A stretch of DNA of 64,000 nucleotides from Streptomyces sp. ASQP_92 (GTDB taxonomy: Bacteria > Actinomycetota > Actinomycetes > Streptomycetales > Streptomycetaceae). Position 1 is the first letter of the stretch; the number at the start of each line of letters is the position of its first letter. The notes under the pieces were generated by a model that saw only the letters and a list, made by a program, of their open reading frames with translations, did no database searches and was not told the origin of the DNA. Made by a program: the position numbers and the translations under genes. The stretch covers positions 78,596-142,595 of the forward strand of contig NZ_JAODUA010000018.1 of assembly GCF_025399895.1 (NCBI RefSeq), in the 5' to 3' direction. Of the stretch, positions 18,239 to 27,117 are shown in pieces.

Positions 18239-18613
18239 TCAGGCGGAGAGCGGTTCGGCCGACTCGTCGGCGGCGGAACCCACGTCTCCGTACACCTCGA
18301 AGAGGCGGCGCACACCGAGCGCGGCCAGCACCTTGTTCACATGGCTGCCCTCCAGGGCGCCGCGCGCGGGCAGGATGAGCCGGAGCCGGCCCTGGCAGGA
18401 ACGCATCAGCCGGCGGGCCGCGATGAGCACGCCCACCCCGCTCGAATCGCAGAACTGCACCCCCGAGAGGTCCAGGACCAGATCGCGGCGGCCCTCGGCG
18501 ACCGCCTCGTGCACCTGGCGGCGCAGTCTCGGCGCGGTGACCAGATCCAGCTCTCCGCTGATCCGCAGCACCGTCCACGTGCCCTGCTCGGACTCGTCCA
18601 CCCTCAGCGTCAC
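18239..18613 (-). CDS. STAS-domain anti-sigma factor antagonist
   Basis: A 124-residue STAS domain protein from GTG 18613 (VTLRVDESEQG). The phosphoacceptor region reads CDSSGVGVL, the usual site for a serine phosphorylated by an RsbW-like kinase. In partner switching the unphosphorylated form sequesters the kinase/anti-sigma factor. Longer in-frame starts (to 18673) add a low-complexity leader. It is divergent from the ECF sigma gene, 211 bp away, which hints at a joint circuit. Confidence 0.9.
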   Translation of the reverse strand: MTLRVDESEQGTWTVLRISGELDLVTAPRLRRQVHEAVAEGRRDLVLDLSGVQFCDSSGVGVLIAARRLMRSCQGRLRLILPARGALEGSHVNKVLAALGVRRLFEVYGDVGSAADESAEPLSA

Positions 18614-18824
18614 GCCACCGGTCCCTCTCTGTGCTGCCGTGCCCCCGCCATGCGCGGCTGCCCATGCCCGCACCCGCGAAACCCGGCCATTACCACCGGA
18701 GGGCTTCGCGGGGGCGTACTTGACGCAAACCTCCGTGCATTGTCAGCCCGTCGCATTACATTCGTAGATACGCAGAGACGGGCGCACAGGGGCACACGCG
18801 GGGAACGACAGGGTGGGGAAGCCT

Positions 18825-19406
18825 ATGCCGAAGGACGCACCACCTCGGTGGGACCGCCGGATGCAGCAGCGGCTCGCGCGCGGCGAGGCCGCCGCCCTGG
18901 GCGAGTTCTACGACCGGTTCGCCTCCCTGGTGCACGGTCTGGCCCAGCGGGTGCTGAGCGACGAGCGGGCGGCGGACCAGATCACCCGCGAGGTCTTCGG
19001 CTATGTGTGGGAGAACCCGGACGCCTACGACCCCAAGCAGGGCTCGATGCGCTCCTGGGTCGCCAAGCTCACCCAGCGCGAGGCCGTGCAGCGCCTGCGC
19101 CAGGCCGAGGCGTCCTCGTACGCGGAGAACGGCGGCGGTTCCACGGAGGAGCTGGAGCTGAAGGTGCGCCGCGCCTCGGCCGCGGCCCGCGCCGACTACA
19201 TCGTGACGTCGATGCCGGCCCCGCTGCGCGCCGCCCTCGAACTGGCCTACTTCCAGCGGCGCGACTACCGCCAGGCCGCCGCCGACCTCAGCATCACCGA
19301 GGACGAGGCGCGCCGCCGCCTGCGGCTCGGCCTGCAACTGCTCTCCTCGGCCAACACCCGGCCGCCGGAAGGAGCCGCACCGCCCGGTTACGGACGGGCC
19401 CTGTGA
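18825..19406 (+). CDS. ECF-type RNA polymerase sigma factor
   Basis: A 193-residue ECF sigma factor. Region 2 runs from LGEFYDRFASLVHGLAQRVL through DQITREVFGYVWENPDAYDP, and region 4 includes MPAPLRAALELAYFQRRDYRQAAADLSITEDEARRRL split over residues ~125-165. ATG 18825 is preferred because GGGGAAG precedes it; GTG 18813 is an in-frame alternative. It overlaps the next gene by GTGA, so the two are translationally coupled, as is usual for sigma/anti-sigma pairs. Confidence 0.92.
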   Translation: MPKDAPPRWDRRMQQRLARGEAAALGEFYDRFASLVHGLAQRVLSDERAADQITREVFGYVWENPDAYDPKQGSMRSWVAKLTQREAVQRLRQAEASSYAENGGGSTEELELKVRRASAAARADYIVTSMPAPLRAALELAYFQRRDYRQAAADLSITEDEARRRLRLGLQLLSSANTRPPEGAAPPGYGRAL

Positions 19407-20812
19407 GCGGGCCCCTGGAACAGGGCGGGCCGGTGCCCGACGACGGGAACGCCCCGCGCATACCGTCGCCGCGGGCGGCCGGTGACGACCTGACGGCCGG
19501 CGAGCGGGACGGCGGCGCCACCTTCGTGCCCGCGCCCCGCGAGGCCGGCGGCTCGGGCCCGCCGGGCCCCGGCCGCCGGAGCGTGCCCGAACCGGAGCCC
19601 GCCGCCGGGCCCCCCTCCCGCCCCGAACCCGAACCGCCCTCGGCGGCAGAGCCGGAAGTACCGGTGCCCGAACCCGTTCCGCAGGAGACGGCGCCCCTCG
19701 CGGGGCCGCCCTCGCACACCGTGCTCAAGTCGCTGCTCGGTGCCTGGGCGCTGGCCGCGTGCTCGACCGAGGAGACCGACGCCGTCGAGGCCCACCTCAC
19801 CGAATGCGCGCCCTGCGCCGACGAGGCGCTGCGGCTGCGCGACGCGGTGGGCCTGCTCCAGGCCGAGCGCAGTCTCGACCTGGACCCGATGCTGCGCGCC
19901 CGCGTCCTGGAGAACTGCCTGGGCCGGCGCCCGGCCCGTATCCCGGTGCCCGCCTGGGCGAGCCCGTACGACGCCGAGGCGGCGCGCCTGGACGCGCTGC
20001 TCAACGACTTCGGGGACGCCGAATGGCATGCGCCGGTGCGTCTGAAGTGGTTCGAGGCGGAGCGCCCCACCGGGCGCCGGACCACGGTCGCCGGGGTCAT
20101 CGGACATCTGATGGCGGTCGACGCCCTGGTCGCGACCTCGCTCGGGCTCGACGAGCCGGTGCCGCTCGACCCCGAGGACGCGTCGGGCGGCCCCACCGCG
20201 CGGACCGAGGCCCTGTGGCGGGCCGGGCAGTACCCACTGACCCGCACGGTCCGCGAACCCTGGCGCGAGCAGGCCCACACGCTGATCCGCACGGTGTCGT
20301 TCGCGGGCCGGGGCGTGGCCGAACTGGCCGTCGACTACGGGGAGTTCGCGCTGCCGATGCGGGACGCGATGCTCGACCGGGCCTTCGAGTGCTGGATCCA
20401 CGCCGGGGACATCGCCGACGCGGTGGACTACCCCTACGCCCCGCCGTCCGGAGCGCATCTGCACTCCATGATCGACCTGGCGGTCCGCATCCTGCCCGCG
20501 ACCCTGGCCGACCGCCGCCGGGCGGGTCTCGCCTCGCCGCCGCGGGGCCTGGTCGCCGCGGGCTCGCCGGGGCGTTCGCTGCGTCTGGAGATCGAGGGGG
20601 CGGGCGGCGGCGACTGGCTCATCGCGCTCGACTCGCCGGCCGCCGTCGCCTCCGCCGAGCACGAGGTGGCCCATGTCGCCCTGGACGGCGTGGAGTTCTG
20701 CCGGCTGGCCGCGGGCCACATCCCGCCGCAGGAGGCGGCCGTGGGTCAGCTCGGCGACCGCGAGGCCATCAGCGACGTCCTGTTCGCGGCCGCCTCCCTG
20801 AGCCGGCTCTGA
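19403..20812 (+). CDS. Zinc-finger anti-sigma factor candidate fused to a mycothiol-dependent isomerase-like domain
   Basis: A 469-residue protein in three parts. Residues 1-100 are Pro/Glu-rich and disordered. Residues ~104-165 are an anti-sigma zinc finger with H131-x3-C135-x2-C138 (HLTECAPC) and an upstream Cys120. Residues ~185-460 resemble the MDMPI N-terminal (DinB-like maleylpyruvate isomerase) fold with VIGHLMAVDALVATSLG and CWIHAGDIADAV. The coupled ECF sigma gene makes an anti-sigma role likely. The MDMPI domain could let the protein sense mycothiol or redox state, which is inference. No membrane segment is visible, so it is cytoplasmic. Confidence 0.82.
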   Translation: MSGPLEQGGPVPDDGNAPRIPSPRAAGDDLTAGERDGGATFVPAPREAGGSGPPGPGRRSVPEPEPAAGPPSRPEPEPPSAAEPEVPVPEPVPQETAPLAGPPSHTVLKSLLGAWALAACSTEETDAVEAHLTECAPCADEALRLRDAVGLLQAERSLDLDPMLRARVLENCLGRRPARIPVPAWASPYDAEAARLDALLNDFGDAEWHAPVRLKWFEAERPTGRRTTVAGVIGHLMAVDALVATSLGLDEPVPLDPEDASGGPTARTEALWRAGQYPLTRTVREPWREQAHTLIRTVSFAGRGVAELAVDYGEFALPMRDAMLDRAFECWIHAGDIADAVDYPYAPPSGAHLHSMIDLAVRILPATLADRRRAGLASPPRGLVAAGSPGRSLRLEIEGAGGGDWLIALDSPAAVASAEHEVAHVALDGVEFCRLAAGHIPPQEAAVGQLGDREAISDVLFAAASLSRL

Positions 20813-20847
20813 CAGCGGGCCCGGGGGGCGGGCAGGGTCGGCGGGGC

Positions 20848-21699
20848 CTAGGCGAAGACGACCGTACGGCGGCCGTTGAGCAGAATGCGGTGCTCGGCGT
20901 GCCACTTGACGGCCCGGGCGAGCGCCTGGCATTCGACGTCCCGGCCGATCGCGACGAGCTGGGCGGGCGTGACGTCGTGGCCGACGCGCTCCACCTCCTG
21001 CTCGATGATCGGCCCCTCGTCGAGGTCGGCCGTCACATAGTGGGCGGTCGCGCCGATCAGCTTCACCCCGCGCGCGTGCGCCTGGTGGTAGGGCTTGGCG
21101 CCCTTGAAGCTCGGCAGGAACGAGTGGTGGATGTTGATGATCCGGCCGCTGAGCCGCTTGCACAGGTCGTCCGAGAGCACCTGCATGTAGCGGGCGAGGA
21201 CCACGAGTTCGACGCGCTCCTCGCGCACCAGCTCCACCAGGCGCGCCTCGGCGGCGGCCTTGGTGTCCTTGGTGACCGGGATGTGGTGGAAGGGCACGCC
21301 GTAGGAGGCGACGAGCTCGGCGAAGTCGGTGTGGTTGGAGACGACCGCCGCGATCTCCACCGGCAGCGCGCCGGACTGGGCGCGGAACAACAGGTCGTTC
21401 AGGCAGTGCCCGAACTTCGACACCATCAGGACGATCCGCATCCGCTCCTCGGGGCGGTGGATCTGCCAGTCCATCTGGAAGGCGTCGCCGACGGCCGCGA
21501 AGCTGGCGCGCAGCTTGTCGACCGTGACGGGGGACTCGGCCGAGAAGTGGACCCGCATGAAGAAGAGACCGGTGTCGCGGTCGCCGAACTGCTGACTGTC
21601 CTCGATGTTGCAGCCCGTGATGAACAGATAGCTCGACACGGCATGCACGATGCCCTGTTTGTCCGGGCAGGAAAGCGTGAGGACGTACTGGTCGGTCAT
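20848..21699 (-). CDS. purU: Formyltetrahydrofolate deformylase
   Basis: A 283-residue PurU. An N-terminal ACT-like domain (YVLTLSCPDKQGIVHAVS, residues ~5-80) is followed by the formyltransferase-fold hydrolase domain with catalytic IINIHHSFLPSF and AHYVTADLDEGPII. It hydrolyses 10-formyl-THF to formate and THF, balancing one-carbon pools. Length matches the family. Convergent with the sigma/anti-sigma operon. Confidence 0.96.
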   Translation of the reverse strand: MTDQYVLTLSCPDKQGIVHAVSSYLFITGCNIEDSQQFGDRDTGLFFMRVHFSAESPVTVDKLRASFAAVGDAFQMDWQIHRPEERMRIVLMVSKFGHCLNDLLFRAQSGALPVEIAAVVSNHTDFAELVASYGVPFHHIPVTKDTKAAAEARLVELVREERVELVVLARYMQVLSDDLCKRLSGRIINIHHSFLPSFKGAKPYHQAHARGVKLIGATAHYVTADLDEGPIIEQEVERVGHDVTPAQLVAIGRDVECQALARAVKWHAEHRILLNGRRTVVFA

Positions 21700-21755
21700 C
21701 CAGGCAGGATGCCACAGACGGGCCTCGCGGCGGCCCCCGGCCCAGAATCCGGACC

Positions 21756-22202
21756 TCAGGCCGAGCGGGTCAGGATGCTCAGCACTTCGAGGGAGCGCGG
21801 CGGCGCGTCCGGGTCCTCGCCGTCGCTCTGCGCGAGCCGCACATGGGCCTCGCGCGCCGCCCGTACGGCCTCGGGCCAGGCGTGGTGGGCGAGGTAGGCG
21901 GAGACCGGGGCGTCGGCGCCGACCTGGTGCATGATGCGCAGCACCCGCAGGACGGCGACATCGACGAGGGCGGCCTCGCCCGAGTCGCGGAAGATCGTGC
22001 CGACGTACTTCTCGGCCGACCAGCTGTCCAGCCAGGTGTCCTCGACGAGCCGGTACACGGCGTCGGTGACGTCCCCGAACCCCTCGCGCCCGGCGAGCCA
22101 GGTCTCCTGGTGGAAGACGGGGTCGGAGAGCATGTGCAGCGCGGACCGTACGTTCGTACGCCAGCGCCACCACGGCATGTCATTCAACGGCATGCCGCCC
22201 AT
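21756..22202 (-). CDS. SCO4402-family conserved protein
   Basis: A ~148-residue acidic, Trp-rich cytoplasmic protein beginning MGGMPLNDMPWWRWR. The core ALHMLSDPVFHQETWLAGREG and TWLDSWSAEKYVGTIF matches what I recall of the Streptomyces SCO4402 family, for which no function is known. Starts at 22202 or 22193 are both plausible; an in-frame ATG at 22337 gives an unconvincing leader. Divergent from the substrate-binding lipoprotein. Confidence 0.75.
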   Translation of the reverse strand: MGGMPLNDMPWWRWRTNVRSALHMLSDPVFHQETWLAGREGFGDVTDAVYRLVEDTWLDSWSAEKYVGTIFRDSGEAALVDVAVLRVLRIMHQVGADAPVSAYLAHHAWPEAVRAAREAHVRLAQSDGEDPDAPPRSLEVLSILTRSA

Positions 22203-22375
22203 GGTGGAGGAGCGACGGCCGCGACGGGAAGGGCTTGCTGAACCTTGCTGCACGATTTCGATCGTACGTTCCCCAAAGGCACCGGCTGACCGGCCCCCGC
22301 AATTCACCGGGACGTCACCCTGCGTCGAGGCGCCCACACACTTCCGTTACCCGCGGGGCGGAAGGGTGCGGGGAC

Positions 22376-23737
22376 ATGACCGGTTACGGATGGCAGCGCA
22401 CCCGGGGCACGACCGGGCCCCGCCGCTGGATCAGTTCGTGTCGCACGAGGACCACCGTGTTCGCCGCGTGTACGGCGGTCGGCGCGAGCCTGTTGACCGG
22501 TTGCGGGGTGCTCCCTGGAGTCGCGGGGGGCTCCAGGGAGCCCATCACCGTGATGACCTGGGCACCCGACGGCACCTCGGCCACCAACGCCCCCGGCATG
22601 CCCGCCCTCGCCAAGGCGTTCGCGCGCTGGGTCAACGCCAACGGCGGCCTCGGCGGGCATGAACTCACGGTGCTGACCTGCAACGACCACAACACCCCGG
22701 TCGGCGCCTCGGACTGCGCGCGGCGGGCGGTGAAGGAGAAGGCGGTCGCCGTCGTCGGCTCCTACAGCCAGTACGGCAGCGCCTTCATGCCCCCGCTCGA
22801 AGTCGCCGGAATCCCCTATCTGGGCGGATACGGCATATCGGACCAGGAGTTCACCAACGCGCTCTCCTACCCGGTCAACGGCGGGCAGGCCGCGCTGATC
22901 GCGGGCAGCGGCCGCCAGCTGGCCCAGGACTGCGACCAGGTCTCGCTGGTGCGGCCCGACACCATCGCGGGCGACGTCCTGCCGACCGTGCTCGACGCCG
23001 GGCTGCTCGACGCGCACCGCGCGCCCGCCACCGACATCCGCACCGCCGAGGACGCCGGCGACTACACGGCCGAGGCCCGGCGCGCGCTCGCCCAGGCCGG
23101 GGCCGATCCCGCCCTGGTGGGCCGGATCGGCCGGAAGGCGGCCGAGCAGAAGGCGCACAGGGGGTGCGTGACGGCCGTGCTCGGCGACCGCACGGAGACG
23201 TTCTTCGACTCCTTCCGGCGGGTGGAGAGCGAGGGGCAGAAGGTGCGGGTGGCCTCCGTCATCGGCTCCATCGGCCAGCCCCTCCTGGACCGCACCGGCG
23301 GCAAGGAGGGCCCCTTCGAGGGCGCCTACGTCACCGGCTGGTACCCGGAGGCCGACGATCCGCGCTGGGACCCGATGAAGAAGGTCATCCGCGAACAGGC
23401 CTTCGGGGACAACGCGATCGACGCGGCCGACGCCGGGGTGCAGACCACCTGGATCGCGTACACGGCCCTGAAGAAGGTCGTCGAGTCGCTCGGCCGGGAC
23501 TCGGTCCGCGCCGTGGACCTGGTGCGCGCGCTCAACACCGGCGTCACCGTGGACACCGGGGGCCTGACGCCCGAACTGCGCTGGCGTTTCGAGGACATGC
23601 TCGGCGCGGCGGACTTCCCGCGCATCGTGAACCGCCGGGTCACCTTCCAGGTGGTGCGCGAGGGACGCCTGGTCTCCCTCAAGAAGGGCTTCACGGACGT
23701 GAGTTCCACCCTGGAGGCGTCCGCGGCCAACGGCTGA
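22376..23737 (+). CDS. ABC transporter substrate-binding lipoprotein (branched-chain amino acid type)
   Basis: A 453-residue lipoprotein with a long N-region, a hydrophobic stretch and lipobox LLTGC. The mature part is a type-I periplasmic-binding fold: VMTWAPDGTSATNAPGMPALA opens lobe 1, AVVGSYSQYGSAFMPPLE and YVTGWYPEADDP are characteristic strands. It belongs to the Leu/Ile/Val-binding (Peripla_BP_6) type, but no permease or ATPase genes are adjacent, so it may act as an orphan receptor or use a distant transporter. Confidence 0.85.
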   Translation: MTGYGWQRTRGTTGPRRWISSCRTRTTVFAACTAVGASLLTGCGVLPGVAGGSREPITVMTWAPDGTSATNAPGMPALAKAFARWVNANGGLGGHELTVLTCNDHNTPVGASDCARRAVKEKAVAVVGSYSQYGSAFMPPLEVAGIPYLGGYGISDQEFTNALSYPVNGGQAALIAGSGRQLAQDCDQVSLVRPDTIAGDVLPTVLDAGLLDAHRAPATDIRTAEDAGDYTAEARRALAQAGADPALVGRIGRKAAEQKAHRGCVTAVLGDRTETFFDSFRRVESEGQKVRVASVIGSIGQPLLDRTGGKEGPFEGAYVTGWYPEADDPRWDPMKKVIREQAFGDNAIDAADAGVQTTWIAYTALKKVVESLGRDSVRAVDLVRALNTGVTVDTGGLTPELRWRFEDMLGAADFPRIVNRRVTFQVVREGRLVSLKKGFTDVSSTLEASAANG

Positions 23738-23738
23738 T

Positions 23739-23763
23739 CCGCCCGCCGTCCCCGCGCGGGCGG
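23739..23763. terminator. GC-rich hairpin between convergent genes
   Basis: CCGCCCG at 23739-23745 pairs with CGGGCGG at 23757-23763 (11-nt loop), located between two convergent stops. No T-tract follows, as is common in Streptomyces. Confidence 0.4.
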
Positions 23764-23791
23764 CCCCGGTCCCCCGGATCCGGCCGCTCCC

Positions 23792-25384
23792 TCAGAGCTG
23801 GGTGGCCACGCGCTTGGTCAGCCCGTACTTCGTGGCGATCGCGTTCCACAGGCCCGACGCCTCCTGCTTGGACTTGGTCGCCTCCCCGCTCGCCTTGTCC
23901 CCGAGGCCGGCGTCCTTGGTGCGCTTGGCGTGCCCGTCCTTGCAGTTCTTGCCCTTGTCCCCGGCGAGCGCGTCCGCCCACGCCGCGTAGTGGTTGTCGG
24001 CCGAGGCCGAGGACTGCCAGGCCTTGGTGAGGGCGCCCGAGAGCCGGTCGTGGTCGGGCAGCTTGTCGAGGGAGAGGCCGCCGAGCCGGGTCACCAGGTC
24101 GCCGCGCTGCTTGGCCGCGTCGCGCAAGCTCGCCGCCGCCTGGTCGAGCTTGTCGCAGCGGCGTATGTCGGCGACCGCGCCGATCACCGCGTCCCGGCTG
24201 CTGCCGCTGTCGGCGAGCACCTTGTCCAGGGCCTCGGCCTGCGCCTTGGCGGGGTCGGCGGCGTCGTCTGACGTGCCGCCCTTGTCGCCGGTGGCGGGTG
24301 AACTGACGCCCGCGGGCTGCTTGTCGTCCTTCTTGCCGTCGTCACCGCCGCCGCTGAGCAGCGCGCCCGCGCCGAGCCCGATCGCCGCGCAGCCGACCAC
24401 CACGGCGGCGATCAGCCCGACCGGCGACTTGCGCCGCGGCGGCTCCGGCTCGTACCCGGAGTGCTGCGGCGGCTCCTGGTAGGGGGGCGGAGTCCGGAAC
24501 TGAGGAGCCGGGGCCTGCGGCGGCTGGTAGGGCGGCTGCTGCTGGGGCCGGCTCAGCGGTACGGACGGCTGGAAGCGGGGCAACTGCGCGCCCTCGGCGC
24601 CCTGTTGGGGCGGACCGTCCGCGCGGAAGAGGCTGTCGAACTCGGCGGGGGGCTGCCGCTCGCCCGGGGTGCCCGGACGTATCCCGTACGGGGCGTCCTG
24701 CGGAGCCGGGGGCACCGGCGGCAGGAACTGCGTCGGGTCGGCGTCGGCGCCGGACGCCGGGGCGCCCGGGAAGCGCGTCGGCTCACCGGCGTGCTCGGGC
24801 GGCAGCGCGCCCGGCCCGCCCGCGACCGGGGCGATGTACTGGGTGGCCTCGTTGCCGAAGTTCCCCGCCCGGGCGGCCTCGCCGCCGAAGGTGCCGGGCC
24901 GGGGGGCCGCCCCTCCGAAGTTCCCGGCGCCGCCCGGCACCGGCGCGATGAACCGGGTCGCCTCCGCGTCCGCGCCGCCGTTCCCGCCCGGCACCGGCGC
25001 CAGGTACTGCGTGGCCTCGCTGCCGGATTCGCCCGGGCCACCGGGGCCGCCCGGCACGGCGAGGTACTGCGTGGCCTCATTGCCGGAGCCGCCCGGGCCG
25101 CCCGGCACAGGAGCGATGAACTGGGTGGCCTCGGCGTCCTGGCCGGTGTTCTCGGGCGGCAGCGGGCGGCCGAACGTCGCGGGTCCCTGCGGCGGCGCAC
25201 CGGGGGGCGGGGTGGAGGCCTGCCCCTGCGGGCCCCAGGGCTGACCCCAGGGCTGGGCTCCAGGAGGTGCGGGCAGCGGCTCCCCGGCGCGGGGGCCGCT
25301 TCCGTCGGCGGGCAGCACGACACCCTCGTGCGCGGGCCGCACAGCCGGAAGCTGCGGCTCGTCACCCTGTCGGCTCTGCGTCAC
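23792..25384 (-). CDS. Single-pass membrane protein with EATQ-type repeats
   Basis: A 530-residue protein from a GTG start with AGGAG six bases upstream. Residues 1-340 are Pro/Gly/Gln-rich and carry five copies of EAT[QR][FY][IL]A-P/V plus two degenerate copies (EPTRF, DPTQF). A single membrane segment (VGLIAAVVVGCAAIGLGAGALL) follows at ~345-367, then an extracellular ~160-residue helical domain containing two Cys (RRCDKLDQ and KNCKDG) that may form a disulfide. Each repeat puts Thr three residues before Ile/Leu, the spacing favoured by FHA domains when Thr is phosphorylated. Function unknown; a Ser/Thr kinase substrate or scaffold is inferred. Confidence 0.75.
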   Translation of the reverse strand: MTQSRQGDEPQLPAVRPAHEGVVLPADGSGPRAGEPLPAPPGAQPWGQPWGPQGQASTPPPGAPPQGPATFGRPLPPENTGQDAEATQFIAPVPGGPGGSGNEATQYLAVPGGPGGPGESGSEATQYLAPVPGGNGGADAEATRFIAPVPGGAGNFGGAAPRPGTFGGEAARAGNFGNEATQYIAPVAGGPGALPPEHAGEPTRFPGAPASGADADPTQFLPPVPPAPQDAPYGIRPGTPGERQPPAEFDSLFRADGPPQQGAEGAQLPRFQPSVPLSRPQQQPPYQPPQAPAPQFRTPPPYQEPPQHSGYEPEPPRRKSPVGLIAAVVVGCAAIGLGAGALLSGGGDDGKKDDKQPAGVSSPATGDKGGTSDDAADPAKAQAEALDKVLADSGSSRDAVIGAVADIRRCDKLDQAAASLRDAAKQRGDLVTRLGGLSLDKLPDHDRLSGALTKAWQSSASADNHYAAWADALAGDKGKNCKDGHAKRTKDAGLGDKASGEATKSKQEASGLWNAIATKYGLTKRVATQL

Positions 25385-25475
25385 CGGAACTCCTGTACGT
25401 GGACCTACGGAATCGTCGGTTCACGCTACCGGGTCCCCCCACGCCCTTGCCAAGCCCTCCCTCAACCCGCCCCGC

Positions 25476-26858
25476 TCAGGCCGCCTGGACCTCGAGGCGC
25501 TCCCCGAACTCCCGTACCGCGGGCTCGTCCCCGTACGGCTCCAGGCGCTGTTGGAGGTCTTCCAGGTAGTCCGCGCCCCGGTTGGTGCGCAGGGTGGCCA
25601 GGAGCTCCACCGCGCGGGTGCCGGTGGCGCACGCCTGCTCCACCTCGCGCTGCTGGACCTGGGCGGTGGCGAGCAGGATCAGGCCGATGGCGCGGCGCCT
25701 GGCCCGGCTCTCGGGGTGCCCGGCCAACGACTCCTCGGCCCGCCTGGCCGCGGCCTCGGACTGGCCCAAGTCGCGGTGGCAGTGGGCGAGTTCGTCCGCC
25801 AGATAGGCGTGGTCGAAGTGCGCGATCCAGTTCGGGTCGTCGCCGGACTCGGGGTCCGCGGCCTCCAGCGCCGTCAGGGCGCGGCCCGCCACGATCTGGC
25901 AGGTGCGCGCGTCGCCGAGCAGCGCGTGCCCGCGCGCCTCGGCCGCGTAGAACATGGCCTCGGCGCGCGGGGTGACCCGGCCGCGGGCGCCTTCCTGCGC
26001 GGCCCGCGCCAGTTGGGCGATCTCGCGCGGATTGCCGAGCTGGGCGGCGAGATGGCTCATGGACGCGGCCAGCACATAGCCGCCGTAACCGCGGTCGTCG
26101 GCGGCCTGGGCGAGCCGCAGGGCCTGGATGTAGTAGCGCTGGGCGAGGCCGGGCTGGCCGGTGTCGACGGCCATGTATCCGGCGAGTTCGGTGAGCCGGG
26201 CCACCGCCGCGAACAACTGCCGCCCCACGGACTCCCGGTAGGACCCGGCCAGCAGCCCGGACACCACGCTGTTGAGGTAGTGGACGACGACCGGCCGCAC
26301 ATGACCGGCCCCGAATTGGTGGTCGAGCCCCACCAAAGCGTCGGTCATCGCCTTGACGGCCTCGACGTCGGCGGCGCCCACCCGCTGCCCGGCGCTGCGC
26401 GCGACCTGCGCGTCGGAACCGGTGATCAGCCAGTCCCGGCTCGGCTCGACGAGCGCCGAGGCCGCCACGGTGGACCCGGACAGGAAGTCCCGGCGCCCCA
26501 CGTCGCTGCGCCACAGCTCACAGACCTGCTCGATCGCGCCGAGCACGGTGGGCGAGAACTGGAGGCCCACGCCCGACGCGAGGTTCTTGCCGTTGGCCAT
26601 GCCGATCTCGTCGATCGTGACCGTACGCCCCAGTTTGCGGCCGAGCGCCTCCGCGATGATCCCCGGCGCCCGTCCCCTCGGCTGCTGTCCGCGCAACCAG
26701 CGCGCCACGGACGTCTTGTCGTAGCGGAGGTCGAGGCCCCGCTCCGCGCCGACCATGTTCACCCGGCGGGCGAGCCCGGCGTTGGAACATCCGGCTTCCT
26801 GGATGAGCGCCTGCAAGCGTTCGTTGGGCTGGCGGGCGACGAGAGGCCTGGCTGCCAT
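25476..26858 (-). CDS. NsdA-like XRE/TPR regulatory protein
   Basis: A 460-residue protein with an N-terminal helix-turn-helix-like segment (NAGLARRVNMVGAERGLDLR...TSVARWLRG, residues ~25-60) and a long all-helical C-terminal half of TPR-like repeats (residues ~200-440). This architecture matches the NsdA/NsdB group, negative regulators of sporulation and antibiotic production in Streptomyces. AGGGGG precedes the ATG. A perfect dyad 21 bp upstream suggests autoregulation. Exact orthology to nsdA was not tested. Confidence 0.85.
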   Translation of the reverse strand: MAARPLVARQPNERLQALIQEAGCSNAGLARRVNMVGAERGLDLRYDKTSVARWLRGQQPRGRAPGIIAEALGRKLGRTVTIDEIGMANGKNLASGVGLQFSPTVLGAIEQVCELWRSDVGRRDFLSGSTVAASALVEPSRDWLITGSDAQVARSAGQRVGAADVEAVKAMTDALVGLDHQFGAGHVRPVVVHYLNSVVSGLLAGSYRESVGRQLFAAVARLTELAGYMAVDTGQPGLAQRYYIQALRLAQAADDRGYGGYVLAASMSHLAAQLGNPREIAQLARAAQEGARGRVTPRAEAMFYAAEARGHALLGDARTCQIVAGRALTALEAADPESGDDPNWIAHFDHAYLADELAHCHRDLGQSEAAARRAEESLAGHPESRARRRAIGLILLATAQVQQREVEQACATGTRAVELLATLRTNRGADYLEDLQQRLEPYGDEPAVREFGERLEVQAA

Positions 26859-26879
26859 GTGAACCCCCTGGAGCGGCAG

Positions 26880-26897
26880 TGATCAGCACCCTGATCA
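26880..26897. promoter_or_regulatory. Perfect dyad upstream of the NsdA-like gene
   Basis: TGATCAG-CACC-CTGATCA, 7-bp arms with a 4-bp spacer, starts 22 bp before the ATG. It sits at the edge of an AT-rich island (26880-27000) that probably holds the promoter. A likely operator for the product itself. Confidence 0.5.
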
Positions 26898-27117
26898 TTG
26901 CCCTGCGAATATGCAGAGAAACGAGGGGAATCGGAAATATGGCGTCATTGCCAGAATTCCGGTGTGCTTCCCCCGCATATGGCTACCCTGCCGCCGAGGC
27001 ACAGCCGCACGCGCGCCCCCGCCCATGCACCCATGCGCCCCATATGCAGGACCGATACCGCCGATCCGACGGTCGCCGAGCCCGTAACCCTCGGTGGTGG
27101 GCACAGTTGAGTGCGGC

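Noticed and set aside
24461..25975. A plus-strand frame opposite the EATQ-repeat gene
   Set aside because: Composition is typical shadow sequence, while the minus-strand product has a membrane segment and a good ribosome site.
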